A stretch of 32,500 nucleotides of DNA from Chara braunii (Eukaryota; Streptophyta; Charophyceae; Charales; Characeae). The stretch covers positions 2,850,365 through 2,882,864 of the forward strand of contig BFEA01000133.1 of assembly GCA_003427395.1 (NCBI GenBank). The letters run 5' to 3'. Position 1 is the first letter of the stretch; each line of letters opens with the position of its first letter. The notes beneath the pieces were generated by a model, which was not told the origin of the DNA, searched no databases, and saw nothing but the letters and a program-made list of their open reading frames with translations. The position numbers and the translations under genes are program-made. Shown here in pieces: positions 1 to 10,231 of this stretch.

Positions 1-67
<67 letters not shown>
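1..67. repeat. (AG)n microsatellite
   Basis: Uninterrupted AG dinucleotide repeat from the first base of the window to about position 67. It probably continues to the left of the window. Confidence 0.98.
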
Positions 68-70
<3 letters not shown>

Positions 71-1200
71 TTTTATTCCAATTGTTGATATGAGTGTGGT
101 CAACCCTCTGAATCAGCCGCTGAAGTCGCACGCCTGACGACTCCCCAATCCGCAGCAATAACTCCCTTCACCACCCTTCTATCATGCTGCAGCAGCAACC
201 CTTTTTGCAGTCCAACTACCCTCTCCACATACACCTTCGTTCCCCAAACAACAGTAATCAAGAACGGCGCAGCAGTCTCTAGCGACCCCTACAGCCGCTG
301 GGTCAGAAACGCAGTCTAAATCTGCAAAGTTTGCGGCAATCAGAGCAGCACCCGATCGCTATGGCGCACTGCAGCACCCACAGTATCTCCAGCCGCAGTT
401 CACAACTGGCCCGTGATAGTCAACGACGGTCAGCAATAGTTCATAGTAGCTTTAGCAAGTAACCCAGCAACACCTTCCACCAGCAGACCCATTCGCCGCA
501 AAAGGCAGCAGCAACATTGTATCAGCAATCCCCTCAAGGATCACGGCCACAGCGATGGCCTACGACCAGCAGCAATTGCAGCTAGTTGAACGGTCAACAC
601 GTACAGTAGGCAATGATAAACGCGCAGTTGCAAGCTCTACGCAACAGTGAGCCGAAGCGGCGCAGCCAGTAATAGACCATGCCTATCGGTAGTTGCCAGC
701 AGAACCAAACGAGTGTGTGACAGTGTTGGGCACCTGCAACTTAGCTCCGGTACCCACTTCTCTAGTTCGATAAGAAGACCAATGCCCCAGCCAGCTCCCC
801 CCCCACTTCGCTTACCCCCTTCGAGGAACTGGGCAGCTTACTGGGTAGCAGACCGCCTCGCAGCTACGTTCATGCTGCTCCACACAGCAGAAAGGGCAGC
901 TTACCAGTCTGCTCATGAGCTTCCAAGCATCGCCGTTCGCTGCCACCACCTCGTCCAGTCAGCATAAGCAGTGCATCGACCCAACAGTAGGTCTGCAGCC
1001 GTGCAACTGCCTCCTGCTGCCTTATTTCGGAATGAGCAGTAACCTACCACTCGCAAGTCTGCAACTTCGTAGCTGACCTCCCTCTTGCAGCTGCGTTCGG
1101 TAGTTTGAATTGTACGCCGGCCAACAGCTAAGCCTCCAGCCTCTCGGCTCACACCCCTGCCACTGTTGCCGAAGGGGGTGGTCGAAATCGAAAGAATCTT
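68..1200. other. non-coding, CAG-trinucleotide-rich stretch
   Basis: No convincing gene. The plus strand is scattered with CAG/GCAG trinucleotides and has short open frames of low-complexity composition only. The composition resembles 22860-24000 (also scattered CAGCAG), so the two may be remnants of the same long repeat family. That link is by composition and was not aligned base by base. Confidence 0.6.
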
Positions 1201-2104
1201 CCGCTAGAACATGGAAAGATACATCGCCATACTCGAATTTTACCCCTCCTGCGTGCAGCTCCGACTAGCTGGACCGTATGGCGTGCCCCTTTCTTCTTCG
1301 ATCCGAACCCCCCATTGAACGCGCAATACTCAAAACCCCCCCTGGTTCGAGCCTTACCTCGCTCGAGTTCAGGCGAGTAACACAGTTTTCATCCCGTGCA
1401 TGCTCGCTTTGGCCATTCCCGACTCCTCCCCGATGCTCCTTTCCTTCCTACTGTCTTAACCGGTATCATAAGCCGAAGTCCATCCCCATTATCCCATTTG
1501 CCCCACTTCAGAACCTACAATTAACACCACCTCCTGCCCGACATTCATTCCCTCTTCTTTTCGGTTGTTTCCCGGCACTCCCGTTTCGGCTGTTTCCCGG
1601 CTCATTCCCTCTTCTTTTCGGCTGTTTCCCGACACTCCCGTTTCTTTTACTCATCTCCTACTAATTCTCCTCTCAACTATCTTCATAATTCCTCTCGCCC
1701 TACCTTTAAACTCCGATTTTTGGACTCCTCTTTCCCTCGTTTGCCCTCACTCTCGCTTTCCTCTTTTGCCATAGCCTGCCTCCACCATCTCTCGGCACAC
1801 TCTTTTCTTTTTAACTTTGAACTCGCTAACTTACTCCCAAAACTAACAGCGTAATCTGTTTCGCCCTGCCAAAAACGTCTAAATTGGATCCTCTCTCGTT
1901 CGATTTCACTAAGAAACGAGCGAGGTATTCAATTCCTACTTCCGGCCATACCCACCGCCGGAAGACTCCGCGGACCACCTTTTCTTCACCCTCCTACTTT
2001 CTACTAACTTTCAACTACCTCTGAATACGAAATCGAAGTCGCAAGGCCCCAAAACCTCCGATTCGTGTCCTCCTTTGCCCGAAATCGGTTAGAAACGAGG
2101 GAGG
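1201..2104. other. non-coding pyrimidine-rich stretch
   Basis: CT-rich plus strand with no supported gene. The phrase AGAAACGAG(C/G)GAGGTA occurs twice, near 1911 and 2091. The second is followed by a splice-donor-like AGGTAAGCA and a pyrimidine-rich run. Open frames here are Pro/Ser/Leu-rich and look like composition artefacts. Confidence 0.5.
1546..1651. repeat. 57-bp tandem duplication
   Basis: Two adjacent copies with a 57-bp period, the first at 1546-1602 and the second starting at 1603. Both begin CATTCCCTCTTCTTTTCGG and share GTTTCCCG(G/A)CACTCCCGTTTC. The second copy fades after about 1645. Confidence 0.85.
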
Positions 2105-2550
2105 TAAGCACTTTCTCTTTCTCCCTTCTTCTCACTTCGCCATCTTTCGCACCATCTCCGCGCAGCCTATCTCTCAACTATCTTCTATCTTACTACCCCA
2201 ACGCCCTAACTAACCACATATTTAGATTCGTCCGATGCTAGCCCTCCGTTTCCGTTCTTCGCCCGCCCGATTTATCAACAATTGCGCGAGTCATCTACTC
2301 CTTGCAGTGCGTAGCCCGTCTCCCTTCCATCTCCGATCCTGGCGCGGATGCACCTGGCGCGAAATCGCGCCCCGATTCAGACCTTTTTCCACGCCCCCCC
2401 CCCTTGCTTAGTGTTAGCGCCCGCTGTTCCCTGTTCCCTCCCTCGTCTCCTCTTGTCATAGCGCGACCACCGCCCCGCAGCGCTATCTCCCATCCGTGCG
2501 CCTGAAACCCTTTACAAAGAGGAGGAGGCGCTCATAAAAAAAAAAGACAT

Positions 2551-2662
2551 AAAAACCGCCGGTGTTCGGACCATCCCGCGATCTTATACGTGTCGGTACT
2601 GCGCAGGGGACCACGCTAGTCTTCTCTGTATCGTTCCAATTTTAACAGATGTCTCGAAGGAC
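2551..2662 (-). pseudogene. U6 snRNA-like sequence, copy 1
   Basis: Read on the minus strand, this starts GTCCTTCGAGACATCTG and continues through TTAAAATTGGAACGATACAGAGAAGAC and CCCCTGCGCAG to GGATGGTCC, the order of U6 spliceosomal RNA. The ACAGAGA box is intact and the AGC triad is present (CTAGCGTGG). A T run follows the 3' end. Differences from the plant consensus lie in the 5' stem, around the internal stem-loop and in the 3' part. No TATA box or upstream element is visible at the expected distance. I therefore call it a U6-derived pseudogene carried in a repeat; a functional divergent gene is unlikely but not excluded. Confidence 0.8.
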
Positions 2663-2668
2663 TCAACC

Positions 2669-2684
2669 GGGGCGATGCCCCGCG
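2669..2684. repeat. small perfect hairpin next to the U6-like copy
   Basis: CGGGGC-gat-GCCCCG is a 6-bp perfect stem with a short loop, a few bases upstream of the U6-like 5' end on the minus strand. Confidence 0.6.
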
Positions 2685-3859
2685 ACTCCCCCAGAAGCCA
2701 CTCGGCCTCGGCCTTTCGTCCAATCTACCCGCGCACACCTGGGCTGATTCGTCGCCCAGGTTCAGTTTTCCCCCTGACATAGCGCCTCCACCGAACGGCA
2801 GCGGACCTCACAGCGGCCAGCCTCCACTCGACAACCCCGAGGGGCATTGGGAAGGAAATTGCTACCTGGATTGCTTGATAAGCTTACCACCCCCCCCCCC
2901 GGCTCCAGTTCCGATCGTGGATCTCTGCTACCGCGCAGGGGCTCTTAGGAGATCTGCTTTCCACAGGCTTTTGGTATTCCACTCAGCGCAGCGCGCGGTC
3001 CCACAGCCGCGCGAGTCCGTCATTCTTAGACCACCAGTTCAAACGGTGTGCCCCTGCCGTGTTTTCGCGTCCACATACGGGCGCCATACTTAGTAATAAC
3101 TAAAAAAAAAACAAAAAAAACGGGCGGTAACCGGACAAGGACCACGTCACCCCTCCTTCCCTGCCCGTCAGCCCCACGCTTTGCCCCGCGGCAGCAAAAG
3201 GCGAGGGGGATAGCTCCACAAGCCCATCAACCCCTCAAGCCTTATCGCCACGCTCCTCTGCTCCCTTGCCGCATGCCCTTGGCCTCAATCCCTGCGTCTG
3301 CTGCGTACCAGTCCGGTGTTGTAACCGATAGGGCTAAGCCCAAGCCTGGTACCAGCAGGCCTGACACGCCTTATAGAGAGGTAGCGCACGGCCCTTGGGT
3401 CCAAGGAAACACCCTATACCACTTCCTAACCCGTACTCCCTCACATGTGGACAAAAAAAAAAAAAGGGGGCCGCGCCAACCTTCGACTGTGCCGCGGTTA
3501 CCCTTATCCAAATTGAATCCATCAGGTCCCATCATTTGGATTTTGCGTAAGTCCACACAGGCTCACTGGACCGTCCACCGTACCACGCGGAACTAGAAAA
3601 CAACGCACTCGTAGTTAATTAATTAAAATCAAGACAAACGAATTTGTCATAATGAAGCACGCCGACCGAAATCCACGCCGCGTCTTCCATCGTGATCAAA
3701 GAGTGAAAAAATCACGCGTGTCTTGAACCTACACGCCCACACACTCTTTACTCTAGTCAACCACCTTGTCGACGTAAATTATAGACGCAGCCGCGCCTAA
3801 CGCGACATACTTAAACTTTAAACCAAACTGCTTTCTGTCGTTTGCAAAGACCAGGGCGG

Positions 3860-3877
3860 ATACCCTTGTAAGGGTAT
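3860..3877. repeat. palindrome shared with the right-hand repeat
   Basis: ATACCCTTGTAAGGGTAT has two 8-base arms around GT. The identical 18-mer occurs at 27514-27531 with matching flanks on both sides (TGCAAA.ACGAG... to the left, TTCG..CCGACA.CGGGG to the right). It marks the right end of the detectable homology between the two long repeat copies. Confidence 0.9.
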
Positions 3878-3905
3878 TCGCACCGACATCGGGGTCCTAT
3901 GTGAA

Positions 3906-3919
3906 CAGACCTAGGTCTG
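3906..3919. repeat. 14-bp perfect palindrome upstream of a TATA box
   Basis: CAGACCTAGGTCTG is self-complementary and lies about 47 bases before the TATA element at 3966. It could be a dimeric factor site or chance. Confidence 0.6.
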
Positions 3920-3965
3920 GTTAATTGAAGCCCTAACAAAACGACAAGTGAGAGAGGTAGAGTAG

Positions 3966-3973
3966 TATATAAG
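3966..3973 (+). promoter_or_regulatory. TATA box, candidate promoter of the plus-strand retroelement
   Basis: TATATAAG lies about 370 bases upstream of the first ORF, so a transcript starting near 3995-4005 would have a leader of about 350 bases. No matching sequence was found downstream of pol, so I could not define a 5' LTR around it. Confidence 0.45.
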
Positions 3974-4276
3974 TATCCACCGGATAAGAGTAATTGTCGA
4001 TACGAACCTTGTGTTAGATAGAAGTGCCTTGAGACGAAACGAGTGCAGATTGACGTACCCTGTAAGTTTTAAGGTACCTGTTCCTTTTTATAGTTGAAGA
4101 GAGAGCATTCAGAGGTTTGTTCATAACAAAAGAGCCGGATTATGTAATAAAAATTAGTTGGTCTAGACGAGTTTCTTCTAGTTGTGATCGTACCTTCTAA
4201 TTTTCAAGGGTTATTAGGCAAGTAGCTATACTACACAATCATCCTTTTGATTCACTCGAATCCGTACGTATTCTGA

Positions 4277-4296
4277 GATTAGGTATCACCCTAATC
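4277..4296. repeat. hairpin in the leader
   Basis: GATTAGG-tatcac-CCTAATC is a perfect 7-bp stem with a 6-base loop, about 50 bases before the first ATG. The loop reads GGTATCA, which resembles part of a tRNA-primer site, but the match is too short to call a PBS. Confidence 0.5.
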
Positions 4297-4345
4297 AATA
4301 GGTAACTAAGCATCTGGGATACTCCCTTAAATAGAACTTCTTACA

Positions 4346-4855
4346 ATGCCTCGCAGGTCTGGAGCTGGAAGGGGAAGAGGTGGACGACAGGGGAAAGCGA
4401 CTGAAAGACCGATTGATTTAACAAAGGAAAGAGAGGAGCGAGAGGAAGAAGAGGAGGAGGAGCAAAAATGGGAAGGGCCACGTCTACGACGACATCAAGA
4501 GGATTTCCACGAGCGCACGCCATCTCCTGGAAAGATGGCTTATTACTCATATAAATACAAGCAGCATTATGGCGCTCCGCCTTCGCGATTTGAACCTCCT
4601 TCTTCGCGACCTTATTCCATGACGTATCCCTCACCATCCTCTTTCTTGGCACGTCGTCATCAACAGCTGGCAGTAGTCCCGCAACCGCCTCAGCCTGCTC
4701 TTCCACCTCCACCGCCATATGTACCTGATCCGCCTGTGGCATCCCAAAGCGTGCCAACAAACCATCGGTTGTGTGTCACCGTGGCGCTGTTCTTCCTATG
4801 CCAGGTTGAGATATGCGGTTTGATCTCGTACCTTATATATAAGGGGGTTATCTGA
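4346..4855 (+). CDS. leader ORF: basic RGG / acidic / Pro-rich / hydrophobic-tail protein (169 aa)
   Basis: The function is not recognised. The first ATG after the TATA box opens a 169-codon frame. It has an Arg/Gly-rich N terminus (RGRGGR, residues about 9-15), a Glu/Arg-rich acidic run (about 28-42), a Tyr/Pro/Ser/Gln-rich middle with a polyproline patch (about 111-125), and a hydrophobic C-terminal segment of about 25 residues (from LCVTVALFFLC) that could be a membrane helix. The RGG and low-complexity parts would suit RNA binding. It lies in the same orientation ahead of the two paralogous ORFs and Gag, so it is probably part of the same transposon transcript. It may be a real first ORF, or an upstream exon whose hydrophobic tail is a read into non-coding sequence. 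No homologue comes to mind. Confidence 0.4.
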   Translation: MPRRSGAGRGRGGRQGKATERPIDLTKEREEREEEEEEEQKWEGPRLRRHQEDFHERTPSPGKMAYYSYKYKQHYGAPPSRFEPPSSRPYSMTYPSPSSFLARRHQQLAVVPQPPQPALPPPPPYVPDPPVASQSVPTNHRLCVTVALFFLCQVEICGLISYLIYKGVI

Positions 4856-5225
4856 GAACCACCTCGAAAGAGGGAATAAAGGTACAACGAGGCCAATGTT
4901 CTCTCTCATTACTAATTGAAAAATGATGAACGAGGGAATCCGTTAAGTGGAAAAAGGGGAAGGTATCTAGAGTAGGGGAATATAATTTGGATTTTTCTAA
5001 TCCTTACTTAGATCGAACAAGGATGAGCTAAAGAGTCCAGAAATGTACCTAGGAAAAATAGGAAGGGAAAATCCACTAAATGACTCCTTATTAATAATAG
5101 AGAAAGACGGATTACTCCGCAGTAAGGGCACCAGAAGTTATAACTAAGACAGTACGTTAATTGGTCGCTTTGTCTTACCATTTGTGAAAACAGGTCATTA
5201 AAGGGGTTGTCCGGATTCAATCAAG

Positions 5226-5963
5226 ATGCCTTACGCAAAGCAAGTTTCCAGGGTCAAAGCGCCAGTTAGGAATGATGATACGTTAGAAATGACGCTGCCA
5301 AAAGGAAAGAGCAGAGCAAAGCTTAGTGAATCATGGTGGGGCAGCTCATTAGGAAATGAGGCATTTATGTGGGTAGAAACGAGTTGGAATATGATGGAGA
5401 GATGGCGTAGTGTAAGAGTCACCATCTACCTGGCTGCGAGTCTCTGGCGTGATTATGAATCGAGCTTCGATCAAGGGGGGAAAAAATATTTGCTATTACT
5501 CACAGGGATGGAGGAAGCAAGGTTCAACGTTTGGGGTCGGGAAGGTCTATGGGTAGACATAAGAGGAGTTATAAAGGAAATCAAAATGTTTCCGGCCAAA
5601 GACTTTACTCTTCCGGTCCGTTACGTTAGAACCACGCTCCCAGATTTCATTGTCAAAGAGGTGTTTTTTTGTCAAGAAAGGGTGGAGATGGTCGCTGAAG
5701 CAGCACTGAGAGTACGTAATAGAGGATATGATTTCTTCACCCCTCATATGATTTACTGCCTATACCCGAAAATGGGCTCCGAACTCGCCAGAAGTGATTT
5801 TAGCAACATATTGTCCATCGTAAACACGTACGCTAGAGTTTATTTCATGGAGAAGAGATTTGGGTACTGGGAGAAATTGAAAGAGGAAGTACGATCTGGG
5901 ATCTGCATGGATGGCATTCCCACCATGTTTGGGTTAGTCTATAACTTCTGGTCTGAGGACTAG
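5226..5963 (+). CDS. pre-gag ORF A, unknown family (245 aa)
   Basis: A complete open frame from ATG 5226, preceded by TCAAG, to TAG 5961. I do not recognise the family. The N-terminal 35 residues are basic. Then come a Trp-rich region (SWWGSSLG, FMWVETSW, residues about 36-58), a motif R.T.YL..SLWR (about 64-75) and a C-terminal domain with DFIVKEVF, FFTP..IYCLY and VNTYARVYFMEKR..YWEKLK. No signal peptide or membrane segment is visible, and it looks like a soluble alpha-helical protein. The pseudogene at 6308-7084 is a paralogue, about 43% identical over the last 113 residues by hand count, with the same start context. The pair sits between the leader ORF and Gag of a plus-strand Gypsy-type element, so they are probably element-borne accessory proteins or diverged Gag-like domains. 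Unlike its neighbours it has no stop or frameshift. Confidence 0.6.
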   Translation: MPYAKQVSRVKAPVRNDDTLEMTLPKGKSRAKLSESWWGSSLGNEAFMWVETSWNMMERWRSVRVTIYLAASLWRDYESSFDQGGKKYLLLLTGMEEARFNVWGREGLWVDIRGVIKEIKMFPAKDFTLPVRYVRTTLPDFIVKEVFFCQERVEMVAEAALRVRNRGYDFFTPHMIYCLYPKMGSELARSDFSNILSIVNTYARVYFMEKRFGYWEKLKEEVRSGICMDGIPTMFGLVYNFWSED

Positions 5964-6307
5964 GTGACGGTAGATGAGATGGAAGAGGAAGAGAGAGGGT
6001 TCGTATTCTAAAAGGTTATGGGGTGAGACGTTGAGGCATGAATTGTAAGGAGGGAAAGAAGGTGAAGGACGACGTTGCTTGGATGGACTAATAAAGGATG
6101 AAGGGAGAAATGAGTGGGATGAAGAAGGGAAAAAGATGAGACAAGAAGACAAAGGAGATCTCTCGAATAAGGTTAAGAAAAAAAGGGAAAATTTTTAACT
6201 ATGATATAAAGGGGAATAACACCACTACGTATGACTTATCCGTGAGTATTGTGTGCCTTTTTGTCTTTTTCTTCTGCACTTCACAGACCGCCAGAAAGTC
6301 ACTCAAG
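5964..6307 (+). other. spacer between the two pre-gag ORFs, with splice-acceptor signal
   Basis: Purine-rich, non-coding DNA at 5964-6180 is followed by an AT-rich stretch and a very good 3' splice site. The pyrimidine run TGCCTTTTTGTCTTTTTCTT leads to CTTCACAG, ending at 6286, 21 bases before the next ATG. A donor-like GTGAGTATT lies at 6242, which would give a 45-base intron. Other donor-like sites are GGTGACGG near 5963 and GGGTGAGAC near 6020. Confidence 0.4.
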
Positions 6308-7084
6308 ATGTCGTACACTACTCAGGGAATTGGGATTGAGATGCTTATCCGTACCAGGCTGGGATTAAAAATGTCGTTGCCCCAATGGCTAAGCATGAGA
6401 GAGGAAGAAATCACCTCATGGTGAGGAGCCCCGATTGGGCCAGAAACTTTTGTATGGGTAGAAGTTGGGCACACTCCGGACAGGGAGAGTATAATAATTC
6501 GGGCAACCTTGTATCTCTCGTCACACTTATGGAGGATGCACGACATAGATTTGCCAATAGAACACAGTTAACCACTGTCCAAGTATCTCCTGACTACAGG
6601 GGCAATCCTTGAGGACAAGATTCGAGAGGAGAGATGGGGGGAATTCTGACCAATTATACCAATGATAGAAGCAAGATGGGCGTCAGACTTTGTCTACCCC
6701 ATCCACTACGTAAAGGCTACCCTTCTAGACTTCATCATTGATGAAGTCTTTCACGACCATGTTAATATAGAACAAGCAGTCCTGGCTGCCATAGCCGTGC
6801 CTCTTGTAAGATGCGAATTTTTTACGTCCCAAGTTCTTTATTGTCTGTACTTGGAGATGGAACCAGATTTGGTTGAGAAAGATTTTGAGGAAGTCCTGTC
6901 GACAGTAAATGTGTATGTTCGTGTCCACCGTATGGAACCAAGGCAAACTTATTGGAAGAAGCTTAAGGCCGAAATGAAGATCAGGGCATGCGTTTTTAGT
7001 ATTCCTATAATGTTCGATATGGGGTATGATTCCTGGACGGGGGATTGGTTGTCTGCAGAAGAAATCGGAAGGGTAGGTTGGTGA
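6308..7084 (+). pseudogene. pre-gag ORF B, tandem paralogue of ORF A, three stops
   Basis: This reads in one frame from ATG 6308 (context CAAGATG, as in ORF A) to TGA 7082, about 258 codons, without an indel. It is interrupted by TGA 6422, TAA 6569 and TGA 6647. The alignment to ORF A runs the whole length: SW.G...G.E.FVWVE, R.TLYL..HLWR, then YVKATLLDFI.DEVF, EFFTSQVLYCLY, VNVYVRVHRME and YWKKLKAEM. The first stop replaces the second Trp of ORF A's SWWG, consistent with TGG to TGA. The copies are tandem and same-strand, so this is an old duplication in which only the upstream copy stayed open. Function unknown. Confidence 0.65.
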
Positions 7085-7380
7085 GCAATCCAGAAGCAGA
7101 AAAGATAGAATCAAGACCATTTTTTGACATGACAATCGTCTCATTTAGACGGAAGGGGTAGTGACTGGGGCTCGCAAAAATAAGGGAATTAATGTATACT
7201 AGTTAATGTCAAGGGAAAGGATGAGATGAGAGTAAAAGGGGAGGAAATGTAAGATAGTTAGAACCATGGGCTGGATAGGGTTTGGATAGCACCTTAGGAA
7301 GGATAAAGCACCCAAGGCCAAAACTAAAAAGGAAAGTAAAAAAAATTAAAAATTAATATGAAAACCCGTTGTCTCTGCAT
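7085..7380 (+). other. spacer before gag
   Basis: Purine-rich and AT-rich non-coding DNA with no recognisable gene. TTGTCTCTGCATATGTATAACAG, ending at 7391, is a weak splice-acceptor-like sequence across the proposed Gag start. Confidence 0.5.
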
Positions 7381-9402
7381 ATGTATAACAGATTGACTAG
7401 GGACTGTGGAAAAATGGGAGGTGCCATTGGAGGACAGACGTCCATTACGGCCGCAGAGATCGTGCAACTACTGGAAAGTAGAGCTATCAAAAGGTCGCAA
7501 CTGTCAAACATAGAAATATTCTATTTTCAAGGAGAACGGGTGTCCCACTGGTTAGAGTTACTGGAACAGGTCTTCAATCAACTAACATCAACTGAGAAAT
7601 TCGCTCAACTATATGAGTACGTATGGTGGGCATGTCGCCCAGAAGTCGAAAAGATCGTTACAGAAGCCCAAGGGAGTTGGATCGAATTCAAGAAGGGGAT
7701 GCAGCGAAAGTACGAATTGGGGGATGGATTGCTAATTGTCGACCACCTGCACAATTTGAATAGAAATAATTTCACTACAATAGGGGCGTTCACGACGGCC
7801 TTTGAAAAAATGGCAGAAAGAGTCTCGGGACTTTCCGAGGAAATGCAATGTGTCATTTTCCTAGGAAAGTTCTCAGGATATGAGGCAATGGAACTGACAC
7901 GAGGAGGTGCGCCAGGTAGAAAGACGTCCTGGGAGACAATAAAGATAAATTTGGCTTCCGGAGACTTAGATCAGGTATTCCACCATCAGGTGAAAATGGA
8001 AAGGAAGAAAAGGAAGGAAGGAAGCGCGATTCAAGGGGCGGATTTAGCCTTAGGAGGGGTCTTGAGCAGCATGGCGGCTCAACTCAAGGAAATAAAGGAA
8101 CACATGGCGCCGGGGAAGGTGATGGCAGTTGGTCAAACAACGAACAAAAGGAGATATGGGGAAGAGAATGGAGGAGATAAGGAAGAGGAGGAAGATGAGT
8201 CGAAACAAGTAACCAAGGCAAAAGCAACCCAGAAGAAGACCAAGAATCAACTGACGGGAAAACAAGGAGTTGGTAAGGCACAAGGCTCTCAACAAACTGG
8301 GGTGTCCTGCGTTACAGAAGCACCGGCTCCCACAGCCCAACACACCCCGTGGCCAGTTGTGACTCCTACGGGGGCGTGGCCCGGACTTTTTTCAGGAAAT
8401 CAGTGGTCAGGGTTTGGTCAAATGGGCCTGGACCCGAATCTGTCCCAGATGCAAGGAGCCGGAGGGAGCACAAGTCAGTCACAAGGATGAGGATCGGGTG
8501 GAAAACTGCCGCAGCAAGCTCAGCAAATGCGCGGTAAACAAAACCAGAATCAGTTCCAAGGACAAGGACACAGACTAGGACAAAGTAGAGGTAGAAGCAG
8601 AGGAAGAGAAAATGGTCAAGGAGGACGAGGGTTTGGATGAAGAGGACATGGCGGACAAGGAGGGAGCTAGGGCTATCAGGAAGACCCTCAGTCAGGGAAC
8701 TATAATCAAGTGAGCTTTAACCAAGTCGGTCAAGGATATAACCAAGGATATGGCCAGGGCTATGGTCAGGGCTATAACCAAAACTATGGCCGAGGGTTTG
8801 GTAGGAGTGATGAACAGTGGAATGGTCAGGGATACGGACGAGGTTGGGTAGATTATAGTGAGTGCACCTGTACCCACTGCCAAATTATGGGGCATACCGT
8901 GAAGAGATGCCATGTCAGAAAGATGGACGAGCAGGATGGGATAATTACGTCAAGCATAGACGGAGATGTGTACGATAAGCGAGGCACTCTCGTTGATCCA
9001 AACATCCCTGGAGGCACAAGGAAGGAGGCGTTAAGGGTGGCGGGGTTAGGACCCAGTGCCCCCGCTATATTCTGAATCTGGCAGGAGAAGGAAGACCCCT
9101 TTATTAGAGTAGAAGATGTGACCAAGTTAGGGGAGAAGCTGAGAAAAGGGCTGAAGATTGACCAGGAAGAAGAGGATGCCCCTTTGATCGAACTTGAATT
9201 GGGGGACGAAGCAGAAGCAGTCAAGGAGTCGGCAAAAGACACCATGGAGAGGATGGAAGACCTGATAGACAAGATAGGAAGGTTTAACATCCGGATGATG
9301 GATATATGTGAAGAAGTCAAAATTATGGAGTTAAGAACCCCGCACGTATTTACTATGAGTCAAGGAGGTGGGGAAGAAAGACCCCGAGAGCCCAATCCAT
9401 AG
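7381..9402 (+). pseudogene. gag: Gag polyprotein with CCHC zinc knuckle, decayed Ty3/Gypsy element
   Basis: One frame spans about 670 codons. It is fully open for the first 369 codons, then broken by TGA 8488, TGA 8638, TAG 8668 and TGA 9073, and ends at TAG 9400. The N-terminal third shows the retrotransposon Gag fold pattern: F.GERVSHWLELLEQVF, then TEKFAQLYEYVWWACRPEV and W.EFKKGMQRKYELGD. A Lys/Glu-rich charged linker and a Gln/Gly/Arg-rich RGG-type region follow (8500-8850, repeats of GYGQGYNQ). A CCHC knuckle is encoded at 8869-8910 (C-x2-C-x4-H-x4-C). After the knuckle comes a charged helical tail. I chose ATG 7381 as the first in-frame ATG; ATG 7414 is an alternative. Several stops look like CGA-to-TGA or CAG-to-TAG changes, as expected from cytosine deamination in a silenced element. 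Confidence 0.85.
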
Positions 9403-9920
9403 CTCTGAGGGCAAGTTTGGTTGCAGGACCCGAAGCAGCTTATCAGGCCCTTAGGAATTCCGTGCCATATACTGCTCGACGGACTAAGGGGAGCAATGCA
9501 ACTAAGGAACAGGAACAGGCTCCGCAGCCACCTCCTGGTAAACCCTCTATTGACGTATGCGAAGAGGATGAGGATCAGGATGAGCAACTGAGAGAAGAGG
9601 AAGATAAGCGCGCTGAGCAAAGAGCCAAGAAGCAAAAGTAGGGAGGTAAGGAAAGCAAAGAGAAGGTCGGAGAAAAGTTAAAGAAAAAGTGGAAGTATCA
9701 AACCTCTATTGAAGAGGGGGTGGACCTCGAAAATCTGGTAAACAAGCTCCTCGACGGGCATAACGAGTTATTGAATCTAAAAGAGATTTTGGCAACGACC
9801 CCGAAGCTCAGAGAATTGGTTAAGGCAAAACTGGCACGAAAAAGAGTGGCTACAGTAAGGCTGGGGGATTTGATTCCCAAAGAAGCAAATTGGACCATCG
9901 CAGGGAGTAAGATGAATTGA
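9403..9920 (+). pseudogene. Gag-protease linker region, frameshifted
   Basis: The coding frame shifts near 9403 relative to Gag and continues (GPEAAYQALRNSVPYTARR at about 9426) through a Glu/Asp/Lys-rich stretch to TGA 9918, with one internal stop at TAG 9639. It holds a predicted helical segment (LENLVNKLLDGHNELLNLKEI) but no recognised enzymatic motif. It joins Gag and the protease of the same element. Confidence 0.6.
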
Positions 9921-10231
9921 AAATTCGTAGGAACTGGTTCTATCGAGGTTAATATTAGAGGAAGAGGGTGCTTGGGATGGTGGATACTGGGGCAGAAATG
10001 AATATTATGAATTCAGAGACGGTTGGGAGGCTAGGAATAGAAGTTGATAAGAGCGACTTCGGACGCCTCAATGGGGCCAGTGGGAAGTCGGGATATACGG
10101 GTGTTGCCTCAAATGTTATTGTGGAAGTAGGGCGGATAAAGGTCCGTTTCTGCTTCTATATCATGCCCAGTCTGGACCTTCCCATACTACTGGGAGATCC
10201 TTTTTGTCGAGATCAGAAACTCTCATCATGA
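9921..10231 (+). pseudogene. retropepsin-like aspartic protease
   Basis: The catalytic loop VDTGAEMNIM (DTGA at 9983-9994) and the second-half signature LPILLGDPF are those of a Gypsy-type aspartic protease, which cleaves the Gag-Pol polyprotein. The reading frame for the DTGA part is open at 9968-10231 and is shifted relative to the preceding linker near 9966. The dimeric protease usually has about 100 residues, and the open part here is 87 codons. Confidence 0.8.

Larger units (their letters stand above)
2105..3895. repeat. long dispersed repeat, left copy (U6-bearing)
   Basis: Collinear with 26030-27551. Shared landmarks, in the same order and orientation, are: a splice-donor-like AGGTAAG(C/T)A followed by CT-rich DNA; a GGCGC-rich block; a minus-strand U6-like sequence; poly-A runs; a block with GGGGGATAG and CAACCCCTC; the phrase ATAGGGCTAAGCCC; a CACCCAC/CGCCCACA block; and the palindrome ATACCCTTGTAAGGGTAT followed by TTCG..CCGACA.CGGGG. 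Between landmarks the copies differ in length and have diverged a lot. It could be an old LTR, a non-autonomous retroelement or another dispersed repeat. Ends are approximate. Confidence 0.6.

Noticed and set aside
2302-3596. Pro/Ser/Arg-rich open frames
   Set aside because: Overlap the U6-bearing repeat and CT-rich DNA; composition artefacts.
4277-4296. Primer-binding site in the plus-strand leader
   Set aside because: Only GGTATCA matches and it is inside a hairpin loop; no LTR terminus before it.
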